Assembly: GCF_042434745.1 (NCBI RefSeq)
Contig: NZ_JBHLSS010000111.1
DNA length: 35,737 nucleotides
Origin: Azotobacter paspali
GTDB taxonomy: Bacteria; Pseudomonadota; Gammaproteobacteria; Pseudomonadales; Pseudomonadaceae
Direction: 5' to 3' (one strand)
The position numbers were made by a program, and so were the translations under genes. Below the pieces are notes generated by a model that was not told the origin of the DNA, ran no database searches, and saw nothing but the letters and a program-made list of their open reading frames with translations. Below are positions 11,896-20,107 of this stretch, in pieces. Positions within the stretch are counted from its first letter, which is position 1. The number at the start of each line of letters is the position of its first letter.

Positions 11896-13080
11896 GTGCT
11901 CACATCCCAGGTCATCATCATCGGCGCCGGTGCCGCCGGACTGATGTGCGCCATGAGCACTGCCGCACGCGGTCGCCGAGTGCTGCTGCTCGACCACGTC
12001 AACAAGGCCGGCAAGAAGATCCTCATGTCCGGCGGCGGGCGTTGCAACTTCACCAATCTGTATTGCGAACCGGCCAACTTTCTCTCGCACAACCCACACT
12101 TCTGCAAGTCTGCGCTGGCGCGCTTCACGCAGTGGGACTTTATTGCCCTGGTGGCCAGGCACGGCGTGCCTTACCACGAGAAGAAGCTCGGCCAACTGTT
12201 CTGCGATAACAAATCCAGCGACATCCTCGACCTGCTGCTGGACGAATGCGAGCAAGCCGGCGTCGACCTGCGCCTGAACACCTCGGTGAGCGAGATCACG
12301 CGCGTCGACGGTGGCTACCAGTTGCAGACCAGCATCGGCCCAACCCATTGCGAATCGCTGGTCATCGCCACCGGCGGCCTGTCCATCCCCACCCTCGGCG
12401 CCACCGGCATCGGTTACCAGATCGCCCGCCAGTTCGGCCACAACGTGCTGCCGACTCGCGCCGGCCTGGTGCCGTTCACCATCACCGACCCACAGTTGAA
12501 GGCACTGTGCAGCGAGCTATCCGGCACCTCGGTGGAGGACTGCCGGATCACTTGTAACGGCCAGAGCTTCGTCGAGAACATCCTGTTCACCCACCGGGGC
12601 CTCAGTGGTCCGGCGATCCTACAGATTTCTTCCTACTGGCAGCCCGGCGAGGCCATTAGCATCGACCTGTTACCCAGGATCGATTTGCCGGCCTGGCTTG
12701 CCGAACAACAGCGAGAGCGTCCCAACAGCGAGCTGAAGACGCTGCTGGCCGACCTGTTCACCAAGAAGATGGCCAGCCTGCTGGCCGAGCACTGGTTCAC
12801 CTCGAAACCGATGAAGCAGTACACGCCGGGCGAACTCAAGGTCATTGCCGAACGCCTGAGCGACTGGCAACTGGTGCCAGCGGGCACCGAAGGCTACCGC
12901 ACCGCGGAAGTCACCCTGGGCGGCGTCGACACCCGCGAGGTGTCCTCCAAGACCATGGAGTCGCTGAAATCACCCGGGCTGTACTTCATCGGCGAAGTGC
13001 TGGATGTCAGCGGTCACCTCGGCGGTTTCAACTTCCAGTGGGCTTGGGCCTCCGGCTACGCGGCGGCGCAGTACGTGTAA
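11896..13080 (+). CDS. HI0933-family FAD-dependent oxidoreductase (BaiN/YhiN-like flavoprotein)
   Basis: This is a 394-residue flavoprotein of the HI0933/YhiN family, whose physiological substrate is not established. The N-terminus carries the dinucleotide motif IIGAGAAGL. It is followed by KAGKKILMSGGGRCNFTN, the hallmark of the family, and by VIATGGLSIPTLGATGIG. The C-terminus has GEVLDVSGHLGGFNFQWAWASG, the second FAD contact. The GTG at 11896 was chosen because GAGGAA lies 7 nt upstream and the motif then starts at residue 5 or so, as in homologues. The same frame is open 55 codons further upstream, but those residues look unlike protein. It is divergent from the OsmC-YcaO gene, so the two may share a regulatory region; a functional link is only a guess. 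Confidence 0.92.
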   Translation: MLTSQVIIIGAGAAGLMCAMSTAARGRRVLLLDHVNKAGKKILMSGGGRCNFTNLYCEPANFLSHNPHFCKSALARFTQWDFIALVARHGVPYHEKKLGQLFCDNKSSDILDLLLDECEQAGVDLRLNTSVSEITRVDGGYQLQTSIGPTHCESLVIATGGLSIPTLGATGIGYQIARQFGHNVLPTRAGLVPFTITDPQLKALCSELSGTSVEDCRITCNGQSFVENILFTHRGLSGPAILQISSYWQPGEAISIDLLPRIDLPAWLAEQQRERPNSELKTLLADLFTKKMASLLAEHWFTSKPMKQYTPGELKVIAERLSDWQLVPAGTEGYRTAEVTLGGVDTREVSSKTMESLKSPGLYFIGEVLDVSGHLGGFNFQWAWASGYAAAQYV

Positions 13081-13321
13081 TAACCCAGATAAATCTGCGT
13101 CATGCGTAATGCCGGCATGGAGCATTACAGAATCATTGGCAGTCCTCAAGAAAGAGCGCGGTTAAGTCGTCAACGCCCTGATCCTGCTGGCCTGCGATCG
13201 CTCGCAAGACCAGTGAGCTGGGCGTGAGCCAGCGCAAGATCGACAACGGCACGTCCTAAAAACGAACTCAAGCCTTGGCGCAAGCAAGGTAGGCCGGGCG
13301 ATCCCGCCGAAGGCCAGTGGA
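13081..13321. other. Intergenic stretch between the flavoprotein gene and the IS3 relic
   Basis: No intact gene is visible. The plus strand at about 13165-13190 can be read as NALILLACDRS, which faintly recalls the N-terminal region of IS630-type transposases, but this is too short to call. The stretch is probably scrambled insertion-sequence debris. Confidence 0.35.
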
Positions 13322-13740
13322 GAGTTCGTGGCGACAATGGAGCAGGTGCTGTATGCCCGTCAGCCGGTACAGGGCGGGCTGATCGATCACAGTGATAGAG
13401 GGGCAGTCTGTCTCGATCCGCTACACCGAGCGCCTGGCCGAAGCCGGGATCGAGCCGTCGGTGGGCAGCGTGGGCGACTCCTATGACAATGCCTTGGCCG
13501 AGACCATCAATGGCTTGTACAAGGCGGAGGTGATTCATCGCCAGTCCTGGAAGAACCGCGAGGCCGTGGAGCTGGCCACGCTGACCTGGGTGGACTGGTA
13601 CAACCACCGTCACTGCTGGAATCGATCGGCAACATCCCGGCGGCGGAAGCTGAAGCGGCGTATTATCGACAACTCGACGAGTCCGCTATGGTGGCGTGAC
13701 TCACACCAACGAGCCTCCGGAATTCCCGGGGCGGTTCACT
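13322..13740 (+). mobile_element. IS3-family relic: 3' part of the orfB transposase and right end
   Basis: The plus strand reads FVATMEQVLYARQPVQGG and LIDHSDRG, then after a frameshift near 13400 SIRYTERLAEAGIEPSVG and VGDSYDNALAETINGLYK, up to VDWYNHRH. A second frameshift near 13615 leads to IGNIPAAEAEAAYYRQLDES, ending at TGA 13697-13699. These are the integrase-core C-terminal motifs of IS3-family (IS51-like group) OrfB, including the D in SDRG and the E in NALAE. The tail to about 13740, ending CCCGGGGCGGTTCA, looks like the right inverted repeat. orfA, the N-terminal half of orfB and the left end are absent, so it is inactive. Confidence 0.85.
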
Positions 13741-13880
13741 TTCGCGACAGCCTCTTTAGGGCGGAGAGGATGTCAAAGAAAACCCGCTACAGTAAGCTGT
13801 ATCCAAGCCAAGAGGTCAGTTGGCGCGGAGTCCATGCTGTGGCTTTTCATCCCCTCCGCACACGAAGCGAGGATTGCCCC

Positions 13881-14042
13881 ATGAGCCAGCGATCCGATAT
13901 TCCCCAGCCCGACCCGGTGGTCTGGAACCATCCGGGAGATTTTCCGCAGATGCCGGAATACGAGCCGCCCGAGGAAATCAAATACACCCCGCCCAACGAC
14001 GGGAAATTGTCCCATGCGGAGGAAGAGCAGGAGCCGCAATGA
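13881..14042 (+). CDS. Small acidic proline-rich hypothetical protein (53 aa)
   Basis: This ATG-started frame of 53 residues runs from MSQRSDIPQPDPVVWNHPG to SHAEEEQEPQ. An AGG lies 8 nt upstream of the ATG. It is rich in Pro, Glu and Asp, has a single Lys-rich turn and has no membrane segment or cysteine. I do not recognise the family. The frame is open all the way back into the IS3 relic, so automated calling may report a false 216-residue fusion; the ribosome site and the change of composition support a start at 13881. It lies 142 nt before yccA on the same strand. Codon use is GC3-rich like the neighbours, which favours a real gene. Confidence 0.6.
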   Translation: MSQRSDIPQPDPVVWNHPGDFPQMPEYEPPEEIKYTPPNDGKLSHAEEEQEPQ

Positions 14043-14135
14043 GCGGTTGCCCGGCCTCCGTGCTCCCGCGCGGAGAAAAACCGTTGCGCGCGAAACACAC
14101 TGTCAAACTCTGATAGTAGGTATGGCCCTGTCCTT

Positions 14136-14144
14136 TGCTATGAT
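14136..14144 (+). promoter_or_regulatory. Extended -10 promoter candidate for yccA
   Basis: TG-C-TATGAT forms an extended -10 element 40 nt upstream of the yccA ATG. No good -35 hexamer lies 17 nt upstream, which extended -10 promoters can tolerate. Confidence 0.45.
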
Positions 14145-14184
14145 CGGCTCATCTCCACGGAACCTCATATCAAGGAGCTGTGCC

Positions 14185-14856
14185 ATGCACGAACCCAATA
14201 GCTATGCACTTCAATCCGCCCAGGCGGAGCAACTGGAAGTCAGCCGCGTCCTGCGCAACACCTACGGTCTGCTGGCCCTAACTCTCGGCTTCAGCGGCCT
14301 AGTGGCCTACGTGGCGCAGCAGATGCGCCTGCCCTACCCGAACATCTTCGTGGTCCTGATCGGCTTCTACGGCCTGTTCTTCCTCACCGTGAAGCTGCGC
14401 GACTCGGCCTGGGGCCTGCTCTCGACGTTCGCCCTGACCGGTTTCATGGGCTACACCCTGGGCCCGATCCTCAACCACTACATCGGCATGCCCAACGGCG
14501 GCGAAGTGGTGTCCTCGGCCTTCGCCATGACCGCCCTGGTGTTCGGTGGCCTGTCCGCCTACGTGCTGACCACCCGCAAGGACATGAGCTTCCTCAGCGG
14601 CTTCATCACCGTCGGCTTCTTCGTCCTGCTCGGCGCCAGCCTGGCCGGCCTGTTCTTCGAGATCAGCGGCCTGCAACTGGCAATCAGCGCCGGCTTCGTG
14701 CTGTTCTCCTCGGCCTGCATCCTGTTCCAGACCAGCGCCATCATCCATGGCGGGGAGCGTAACTACATCATGGCGACGATCGGCCTGTACGTGTCGATCT
14801 ACAACCTGTTCGTCAGCCTGCTGCAGATCCTCGGCATCATGGGCAGCGACGACTGA
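14185..14856 (+). CDS. yccA: Bax inhibitor-1/YccA family inner-membrane protein
   Basis: YccA is a multi-pass inner-membrane protein; in E. coli it is a substrate and modulator of the FtsH protease. The ATG at 14185 has AAGGAG 8 nt upstream, giving 223 residues, the family length. A short cytoplasmic N-terminus is followed by seven hydrophobic segments, starting at about residues 27-45, 51-70 and 75-95, with the last near 195-218. The frame is open upstream to 14014, but that part is hydrophilic, unlike homologues and lacks a ribosome site. The gene is monocistronic, flanked by an extended -10 promoter and a strong terminator, and lies just before the tus operon, the same arrangement I recall in P. 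aeruginosa. Confidence 0.95.
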   Translation: MHEPNSYALQSAQAEQLEVSRVLRNTYGLLALTLGFSGLVAYVAQQMRLPYPNIFVVLIGFYGLFFLTVKLRDSAWGLLSTFALTGFMGYTLGPILNHYIGMPNGGEVVSSAFAMTALVFGGLSAYVLTTRKDMSFLSGFITVGFFVLLGASLAGLFFEISGLQLAISAGFVLFSSACILFQTSAIIHGGERNYIMATIGLYVSIYNLFVSLLQILGIMGSDD

Positions 14857-14873
14857 TCGCCGACCGGCCTCAC

Positions 14874-14904
14874 GAAAGCCCGCGCAATGCGGGCTTTCGC
14901 TTTT
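14874..14904 (+). terminator. Rho-independent terminator of yccA
   Basis: GAAAGCCCGC (14874-14883) pairs with GCGGGCTTTC (14889-14898) across a 5-nt loop, followed by GCTTTT. It lies 17 nt after the yccA stop and separates yccA from tusD. Confidence 0.9.
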
Positions 14905-14948
14905 CTGGCGTATCATTCCCCCTACCCATTCCCCGCAGCCGCCCGCCT

Positions 14949-15341
14949 ATGAAATTCGCCATCGCCTTGTTCTCCCCACCCCACTCACCGTCCTCGCGCC
15001 GGGCGCTGCGTTTCGCCGAGGCCGTGCTCGCCGGCGGCCACGAGATCAATCGGCTGTTCTTCTACCGGGACGGCGTGTACAACGCCGCCGATAGCATCGT
15101 CACGCCCCAGGACGAGTCTGACCTACAGGCTCAGTGGCGCGCCTTCGTCGAACGGCACGCACTGGATGCGGTGGTGTGCGTCGCCGCCGCCCTGCGCCGC
15201 GGCGTGTTAGATACTCGGGAGGCGCAACGCTATGGCCGCGTGGCGGTCGTGCCGACGCCGCCCTGGGAGCTGTCCGGCCTCGGTCAGTTGCACGAGGCCG
15301 CCCAGTCGGCCGACCGTCTGATCTGCTTCGGAGGCGATTGA
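14949..15341 (+). CDS. tusD: Sulfurtransferase TusD (DsrE family)
   Basis: TusD is the sulfur-carrying subunit of the TusBCD hexamer. It accepts persulfide sulfur from TusA and passes it through TusE to MnmA for 2-thiouridine synthesis in tRNA. The 130-residue length is normal. The conserved active cysteine is C77 in VVCVAAALRRGVLD, matching E. coli C78. It is the first gene of a five-gene chain; the next gene starts 1 nt after its stop. DsrE of sulfur oxidisers is a homologue, but this gene set lacks the dissimilatory sulfite reductase genes, so the Tus role fits better. Confidence 0.95.
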   Translation: MKFAIALFSPPHSPSSRRALRFAEAVLAGGHEINRLFFYRDGVYNAADSIVTPQDESDLQAQWRAFVERHALDAVVCVAAALRRGVLDTREAQRYGRVAVVPTPPWELSGLGQLHEAAQSADRLICFGGD

Positions 15342-15342
15342 G

Positions 15343-15702
15343 ATGGCCAAATCGATGCTGATCGTCAGCCGCCATGCCCCTTGGGGCGGCCTGGGCGCCC
15401 GCGAAGCGCTGGACATCGCCCTGGCCGGCGGAGCCTTCGAACTGCCCGTCGGCCTGCTGTTCCTCGACGACGGCGTGTTCCAGTTGCTACCCGGTCAACG
15501 ACCCGCCGCCGTCGAGCAGAAGGATCTCGCCGCCAACTTGCAGGCCCTGCCGCTGTTCGGCGTGGAGGATCTCTACGTCTGCCGCCAAAGCCTGCGCCTG
15601 CGCGGCCTGGACGGCCAGCCCCTGGCCCTGTCGGCCACGCCGCTGGAAGGGCCGGAGCTGGCCGATCTCTTCGACCGTTACAACCTGGTGATCACCCTCT
15701 GA
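15343..15702 (+). CDS. tusC: Sulfurtransferase complex subunit TusC (DsrF family)
   Basis: TusC is a structural subunit of the TusBCD sulfur-relay complex in the cytoplasm. At 119 residues it has the family length, with the N-terminal strand SMLIVSRHAPWGG and the LLFLDDGVFQLL segment typical of DsrF. It starts 1 nt after tusD, and its TGA overlaps the tusB ATG by one base, so translation is coupled. Confidence 0.93.
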   Translation: MAKSMLIVSRHAPWGGLGAREALDIALAGGAFELPVGLLFLDDGVFQLLPGQRPAAVEQKDLAANLQALPLFGVEDLYVCRQSLRLRGLDGQPLALSATPLEGPELADLFDRYNLVITL

Positions 15703-15998
15703 TGACGACCCTGCACCTGCTTTCCCGATCGCCCTTCGGCACTCCGCTGGACAGCGCCCTGCGCCTGCTCGGCGTCCGCGACGGTCTGCTGCTCTGCGGC
15801 GACGCCTGCCATGCGCTGCAACCCGGCAGCGCGCCGCTCCAGTTGCTGGAGCACCTGCCCGAGTCCATCGCCCTACACGCTCTCGCAGAAGACCTAAAAG
15901 CGCGCAACCTCGTGGCGCCGGAGCGCGTGCGGGTGGTGGACTACCCCGGATTCGTCGAGCTGTGTACCCGCTACGACAAGGTCAACGGCTGGCTATGA
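15702..15998 (+). CDS. tusB: Sulfurtransferase complex subunit TusB (DsrH family)
   Basis: TusB is the smallest subunit of the TusBCD complex. The ATG at 15702 shares its A with the tusC stop (TGATG) and gives 98 residues, as usual for the family. It begins MTTLHLLSRSPF and contains GDGLLLCGDAC-like residues (LLLCGDACHAL) and VVDYPGFVELCTRYDKVNGW, matching the DsrH C-terminus. Its stop overlaps the start of tusE in ATGA. Confidence 0.92.
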   Translation: MTTLHLLSRSPFGTPLDSALRLLGVRDGLLLCGDACHALQPGSAPLQLLEHLPESIALHALAEDLKARNLVAPERVRVVDYPGFVELCTRYDKVNGWL

Positions 15999-16330
15999 CC
16001 ACGCTGAACGTCGCCGGCCGTGACCTGACGTTGGACGAGGACGGCTACCTGAGCGACTTGCAAGACTGGTCCGAGGAAGTCGCCGAGGCTCTGGCCCACC
16101 GGGAGGAGCTGGAGTTGAGTGTCGAGCACTGGGAGATCCTCCGCTTGCTGCGCGAGTTCCATGCACAGTTCCAGCTATCGCCGGCGACCCGCCCGCTAGT
16201 CAAGTACGTCGCCCTAAAACTCGGTCCGGAGAAGGGCAACAGCCCACACCTGAACCGTCTGTTCAAGGGCTCCCCCGCCAAACTGGCCGCCAAGCTGGCC
16301 GGCCTGCCGAAACCGACGAATTGCCTATGA
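15995..16330 (+). CDS. tusE: TusE/DsrC family sulfur-relay protein
   Basis: TusE takes the persulfide from TusD and delivers it to the MnmA-tRNA complex. The ATG at 15995 overlaps the tusB stop by 4 nt and gives 111 residues. DsrC-fold landmarks are EDGYLSDLQDWSEEVAEALA, LSVEHWEILRLLREFH and the C-terminal arm GLPKPTNCL, whose penultimate residue C110 is the catalytic cysteine. The second, more internal arm cysteine needed by dissimilatory DsrC is absent, which supports a TusE function. Its stop overlaps the start of the next gene. Confidence 0.94.
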   Translation: MTTLNVAGRDLTLDEDGYLSDLQDWSEEVAEALAHREELELSVEHWEILRLLREFHAQFQLSPATRPLVKYVALKLGPEKGNSPHLNRLFKGSPAKLAAKLAGLPKPTNCL

Positions 16331-17313
16331 CGACCATTCCCCCCGAAGAACATCCCTTCGCCCAATTCGTGCGTATCCTCGGCAAGGGCAAGCGCGGCGC
16401 GCGCAGCCTGACCCGCGAGGAAGCCCGTGAAGCCATGGGCATGCTGCTCGACGGCAGGGCTGAAGAAATCCAGCTCGGCGCCTTCCTGATGCTACTGCGC
16501 CACAAAGAGGAAAGCGCCGAGGAACTGGCCGGCTTCAGCGAAGCCGTACGTGCCCGTCTGCAGGTCCCGGCGGGTCTTAGCGTAGATCTGGACTGGCCGA
16601 GCTATGCCGGCAAGAAGCGCCACCTGCCCTGGTATCTGCTGGCAGTGAAATGCTTGGCGCAGAGCGGCGTGCGTATCCTCATGCATGGCGGTGGCGCGCA
16701 TACCGCTGGACGCCTCTACAGCGAGCAGTTGCTCGGCCTGCTGGATATCCCCCTGTGCCGGGACTGGAGCGAAGTCGAGCAGGCGCTGCAGGCGCGCAAC
16801 CTGGCGTTCATTCCCCTTGGCGCCTGGATGCCGTCCCTGCAGCGGATGATCGAATTGCGCAACACCCTCGGCCTGCGCTCGCCGATCCACTCCCTGGCGC
16901 GCATGCTCAATCCTCTGGGCGCGTGCTGCAGCCTGCAAAGCGTCTTCCATCCCGGCTACCAGGCGATCCACCGCGAGGGCAGCCGTCTGCTCGGCGAAAG
17001 CGCCTTGGTGATCAAGGGCGACGGCGGCGAGATCGAGATCAATCCCGATGCCGTCAGCCACCTATTCGGCACCGCCGACGGCGAGAACTGGGACGAGGAA
17101 TGGCCGGCCATGGCCGAACAGCGCCACGTCAAGCCCGAACGGCTCGATCCGGCGCAGTTGCAGGCCTTCTGGCGCGGCGAAAGCGAAGACGACTACGGCC
17201 GCCTGGCCGTGCTGGGCACCATGGCCCTGGCCCTGCGCGCCCTCGGTACGCCCCGCGCGCAAGCCATCGCCGAGGCACAGCGCCACTGGGATGCCCGCGA
17301 CCGCTCGAAATGA
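16327..17313 (+). CDS. ybiB: YbiB/TrpD2-like glycosyltransferase-fold protein (nucleic-acid binding)
   Basis: This is a 328-residue protein of the anthranilate phosphoribosyltransferase-like TrpD2 family. E. coli YbiB binds nucleic acids and is linked to the DNA-damage response; it is not a tryptophan enzyme. The N-terminal helical domain includes GARSLTREEAREAMGMLLDG, and the larger domain has LMHGGGAHTAGRLYSEQLL and VIKGDGGEIEINPD, where a true TrpD would have its phosphoribosyl-pyrophosphate loop. The ATG at 16327 overlaps the tusE stop (ATGA), which favours it over a TTG six bases upstream. It is therefore co-expressed with the tus genes. It converges on cysG, whose stop is 24 nt away, with no terminator visible between them. 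Confidence 0.88.
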   Translation: MTTIPPEEHPFAQFVRILGKGKRGARSLTREEAREAMGMLLDGRAEEIQLGAFLMLLRHKEESAEELAGFSEAVRARLQVPAGLSVDLDWPSYAGKKRHLPWYLLAVKCLAQSGVRILMHGGGAHTAGRLYSEQLLGLLDIPLCRDWSEVEQALQARNLAFIPLGAWMPSLQRMIELRNTLGLRSPIHSLARMLNPLGACCSLQSVFHPGYQAIHREGSRLLGESALVIKGDGGEIEINPDAVSHLFGTADGENWDEEWPAMAEQRHVKPERLDPAQLQAFWRGESEDDYGRLAVLGTMALALRALGTPRAQAIAEAQRHWDARDRSK

Positions 17314-17337
17314 GCGGCGGAACCTCGGCGATGAGGC

Positions 17338-18732
17338 TCAATCGGCGCTCTGCTGGCCCTCGAACCAGGCCAGCTTGTCGCGCAACCACACCACTTCGCC
17401 GACGATCAACAGGGTCGGCGCCGAGACCTGCTCCCGTTCCACCCGCGTCGGCAACTCGGCCAGGGTAGAAACGATCACCCGCTGCTGCGGGGTGGTGCCC
17501 TGCTGGATCAGCGCCACCGGGGTCGCCGCCGCCCGGCCGTGCTCGATCAGCCGCTGGCAGATCACCGGCAGGCCGACCAGCCCCATGTAGACCACCAGGG
17601 TCTGGGCCGGCGCCACCAGATCGGCCCAGGGCAAGTCGAAGCTGCCATCTTTCAGATGACCAGTGACGAAGCGCACCGACTGGGCGTAATCGCGGTGCGT
17701 CAACGGAATGCCGGCGTAGGCAGCGCAGCCGCTCGCCGCGGTGATCCCCGGCACCACCTGGAAAGGAATGTCATGGGCAGCCAGTTCCTCAATCTCCTCG
17801 CCGCCCCGACCGAAGATGAAGGGATCGCCACCCTTCAGACGCAGCACCCGCTTGCCCTCGCCCGCCAGCCGCACCAGCAGTCGGTTGATCTGCTCCTGGG
17901 GTAGAGCGTGTTCAGCACGGCGCTTGCCGACATAGATGCGCTCGGCATCGCGCCGGCACAACTCCACGATCGCCGGGGCCACTAGTCGATCGTAGAGCAC
18001 CACGTCGGCCTGCTGCATCAGGCGCAGGGCGCGGAAGGTCAGCAGATCCGGATCGCCCGGCCCGGCGCCGACCAGATAGACTTCGCCGAGTGCCTTGGGC
18101 GCCGCCCCGGCAAGCTTGGCCTCGAGCAGCCGCTCGGCCTCCGTCTCCTGCCCGGACAGCAGCCGCTCGGCGATCGGCCCCTGGAACACCTCCTCCCAGA
18201 ACACCCGGCGCTGCCGCACGTCGGGCAGCAGGCGCTTGACCTGCGCGCGAAACCTTCTCGCCAACCCTGCCAGCCGGCCGTAGCCGGCCGGAATCCAGGT
18301 CTCGATCCGTGCCCGCATCAGCCGCGCCAGCACCGGCGCATCGCCGCCGCTGGACACCGCGACGAGCAGAGGCGAGCGGTCGACGATGGCCGGGAAGATC
18401 ACGCTGCACAAGTCCGGTGAGTCCACCACGTTGACCGGCACGCCATGCTCATGGGCATCGCGGGAAACCCGGGCGTTCAACAACGGATCGTCGGTGGCGG
18501 CGATGGCCAGCACACAGCCGTCCAGATCCCCCTGCGCGTAGCCTCGCGGCAGGCAGTCTCCACCGCCCTCCCGCACCTGCTCGGCGAGCGCTACCTCGAT
18601 TTGCGGCGCCACGACCCGCAGCACAGCGCCGGCGTCGGCGAGCAACCGCGCCTTGCGCGAAGCGATCTCGCCGCCGCCGACCAGCAGTACGCGCCGGCCC
18701 TTGAGGTTGTGGAACAGCGGAAGGTAATCCAT
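17338..18732 (-). CDS. cysG: Siroheme synthase CysG (uroporphyrinogen-III methyltransferase / precorrin-2 dehydrogenase / ferrochelatase)
   Basis: CysG makes siroheme, the cofactor of sulfite and nitrite reductases, from uroporphyrinogen III. The 464-residue protein starts at ATG 18732 (MDYLPLFHNLKGRRVLLVGGG). Residues 1-210 are the dehydrogenase/ferrochelatase module, with the NAD motif VGGGEIASRKARLL and SSGGDAPVLARL containing the regulatory serine region. Residues from about 215 are the SAM-dependent methyltransferase, with YLVGAGPGDPDLLT, GGDPFIFGRGGEE and PGITAASGCAAYAGIPLTHR. The frame is open far upstream into serS, but that is an artefact of high GC. The serS terminator lies between the two genes, so cysG probably has its own promoter or depends on readthrough. 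Confidence 0.96.
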   Translation of the reverse strand: MDYLPLFHNLKGRRVLLVGGGEIASRKARLLADAGAVLRVVAPQIEVALAEQVREGGGDCLPRGYAQGDLDGCVLAIAATDDPLLNARVSRDAHEHGVPVNVVDSPDLCSVIFPAIVDRSPLLVAVSSGGDAPVLARLMRARIETWIPAGYGRLAGLARRFRAQVKRLLPDVRQRRVFWEEVFQGPIAERLLSGQETEAERLLEAKLAGAAPKALGEVYLVGAGPGDPDLLTFRALRLMQQADVVLYDRLVAPAIVELCRRDAERIYVGKRRAEHALPQEQINRLLVRLAGEGKRVLRLKGGDPFIFGRGGEEIEELAAHDIPFQVVPGITAASGCAAYAGIPLTHRDYAQSVRFVTGHLKDGSFDLPWADLVAPAQTLVVYMGLVGLPVICQRLIEHGRAAATPVALIQQGTTPQQRVIVSTLAELPTRVEREQVSAPTLLIVGEVVWLRDKLAWFEGQQSAD

Positions 18733-18756
18733 GGATCGATTCCCGATGGATGAAAA

Positions 18757-18784
18757 CAAAGCGGGGTGGCCCTGGCCACCCCGC
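18757..18784 (-). terminator. Rho-independent terminator of serS
   Basis: GCGGGGTGGCC (18761-18771) pairs with GGCCACCCCGC (18774-18784), an 11-bp GC-rich stem. On the minus strand it is followed by TTTGTTTTC. It sits about 23 nt after the serS stop and before cysG. Confidence 0.88.
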
Positions 18785-18806
18785 GTTCGGCATCGTTCGG
18801 CTCGGT

Positions 18807-20087
18807 CTAGCCGATGAGCTCGATACCACCCATATAGGGCTTGAGCACCGCGGGCACGCGGATCGAGCCGTCGGCCTGCTGGTAGTTTTCCAGCACCGCC
18901 ACCAGAGTGCGGCCGACCGCCAAGCCGGAACCATTGAGAGTATGCACCAGCTCCGGCTTGCCGGTTTCCGGGTTGCGCCAGCGCGCCTGCATGCGCCGCG
19001 CCTGGAAATCGCCGCAGTTGGAGCAGGAGGAAATTTCCCGGTACTTGTCCTGGCTCGGCACCCAGACTTCCAGATCGTAAGTCTTGGTCGCGCCGAAGCC
19101 CATATCGCCGGTGCACAGGGCCAACACGCGGTACGGCAGTTCGAGCCGCTGCAATACCTTCTCGGCGTTGGCGGTCAGCTCCTCCAGCGCCTCGTAGGAC
19201 TTGGCCGGATCGACGATCTGCACCATTTCCACCTTGTCGAACTGATGCTGGCGGATCATGCCGCGGGTGTCGCGGCCGGAGGCGCCGGCCTCGCTGCGAA
19301 AGCACGGGGTATGGGCGACGAACTTCAGCGGCAGTTGCCTGGCGTCGAGGATCTCGCCGGCCACGATGTTGGTCAGCGATACCTCGGCAGTGGGGATCAG
19401 GTAGAAATCGGCCTCGCCCTCGCGGCTGATCTTGAACAGATCCTCCTCGAACTTGGGCAACTGGCCGGTGCCCTGCAGGGCAGGCGCCTGTACCAAATAG
19501 GGGGTATAGGTCTCCTCATAGCCGTGTTCGCCGCTGTGCAGGTCGAGCATGAACTGCGCCAGCGCCCGGTGCAGCCGGGCGATGGGGCCGCGCATCAGGG
19601 CGAAGCGGGCGCCGGAGAGCTTAGCGGCGGTCTCGAAGTCCAACCAACCGTGGCGCTCGCCGAGAGCGACGTGATCCTTGATCGCGAAATCGAAGGTACG
19701 CGGGACGCCCCAGCGGCGCACCTCCACGTTGCCCTCTTCGTCGGCGCCGACCGGCACCGACTCGTGAGGCAGGTTGGGGATGCTCAGCAGCAGAGCGTCC
19801 AGCTCGGCCTGGATGGCGTCCAGCTCGCGCTTGCCGGCCTCCAGATCGCTGCCCATGCGGTCGACCTCGGCCAGCAGCGGCGCGATATCCTCGCCGCGCG
19901 ACTTGGCCTGGCCGATGGCCTTGGAGCGGGCGTTGCGCTCGGCCTGCAGCTGTTCGGTGCGGGTTTGCACGGCCTTGCGCTGGGCTTCGAGGCTCTCGAA
20001 ACGCGCCACGTCCAGTTGGAAGCCACGGGTTGCCAGGCGGCCCGCAATCTCCTGCAGTTGGGTACGAACCAGTTTGGAGTCGAGCAT
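18807..20087 (-). CDS. serS: Seryl-tRNA synthetase
   Basis: SerS charges tRNA-Ser (and tRNA-Sec) with serine. The 426-residue protein starts at ATG 20087 (MLDSKLVRTQLQEIAGRLATRG), the normal start. Residues about 27-105 form the long antiparallel coiled-coil arm that grips the tRNA variable arm. The class II core has motif 2, FRSEAGASGRDTRGMIRQHQ, and motif 3 near GLAVGRTLVAVLENYQ and VPAVLKPYMGG. The frame is open upstream through crcB, but that is a shadow. It lies 20 nt after crcB on the same strand and ends at a strong terminator. Confidence 0.98.
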   Translation of the reverse strand: MLDSKLVRTQLQEIAGRLATRGFQLDVARFESLEAQRKAVQTRTEQLQAERNARSKAIGQAKSRGEDIAPLLAEVDRMGSDLEAGKRELDAIQAELDALLLSIPNLPHESVPVGADEEGNVEVRRWGVPRTFDFAIKDHVALGERHGWLDFETAAKLSGARFALMRGPIARLHRALAQFMLDLHSGEHGYEETYTPYLVQAPALQGTGQLPKFEEDLFKISREGEADFYLIPTAEVSLTNIVAGEILDARQLPLKFVAHTPCFRSEAGASGRDTRGMIRQHQFDKVEMVQIVDPAKSYEALEELTANAEKVLQRLELPYRVLALCTGDMGFGATKTYDLEVWVPSQDKYREISSCSNCGDFQARRMQARWRNPETGKPELVHTLNGSGLAVGRTLVAVLENYQQADGSIRVPAVLKPYMGGIELIG

Positions 20088-20107
20088 GGAATGTTCTCGT
20101 CTATCGA

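Noticed and set aside
14949..16330. Dissimilatory dsrEFH-dsrC sulfur-oxidation genes
   Set aside because: The DsrC-like protein has only the penultimate cysteine, and no dsrAB or dsrMKJOP genes occur here, so the Tus tRNA-thiolation role is better supported.
17338..19305. Long frame that would extend CysG by about 190 residues
   Set aside because: The extension is a shadow of serS and crosses the serS terminator; CysG starts at 18732.
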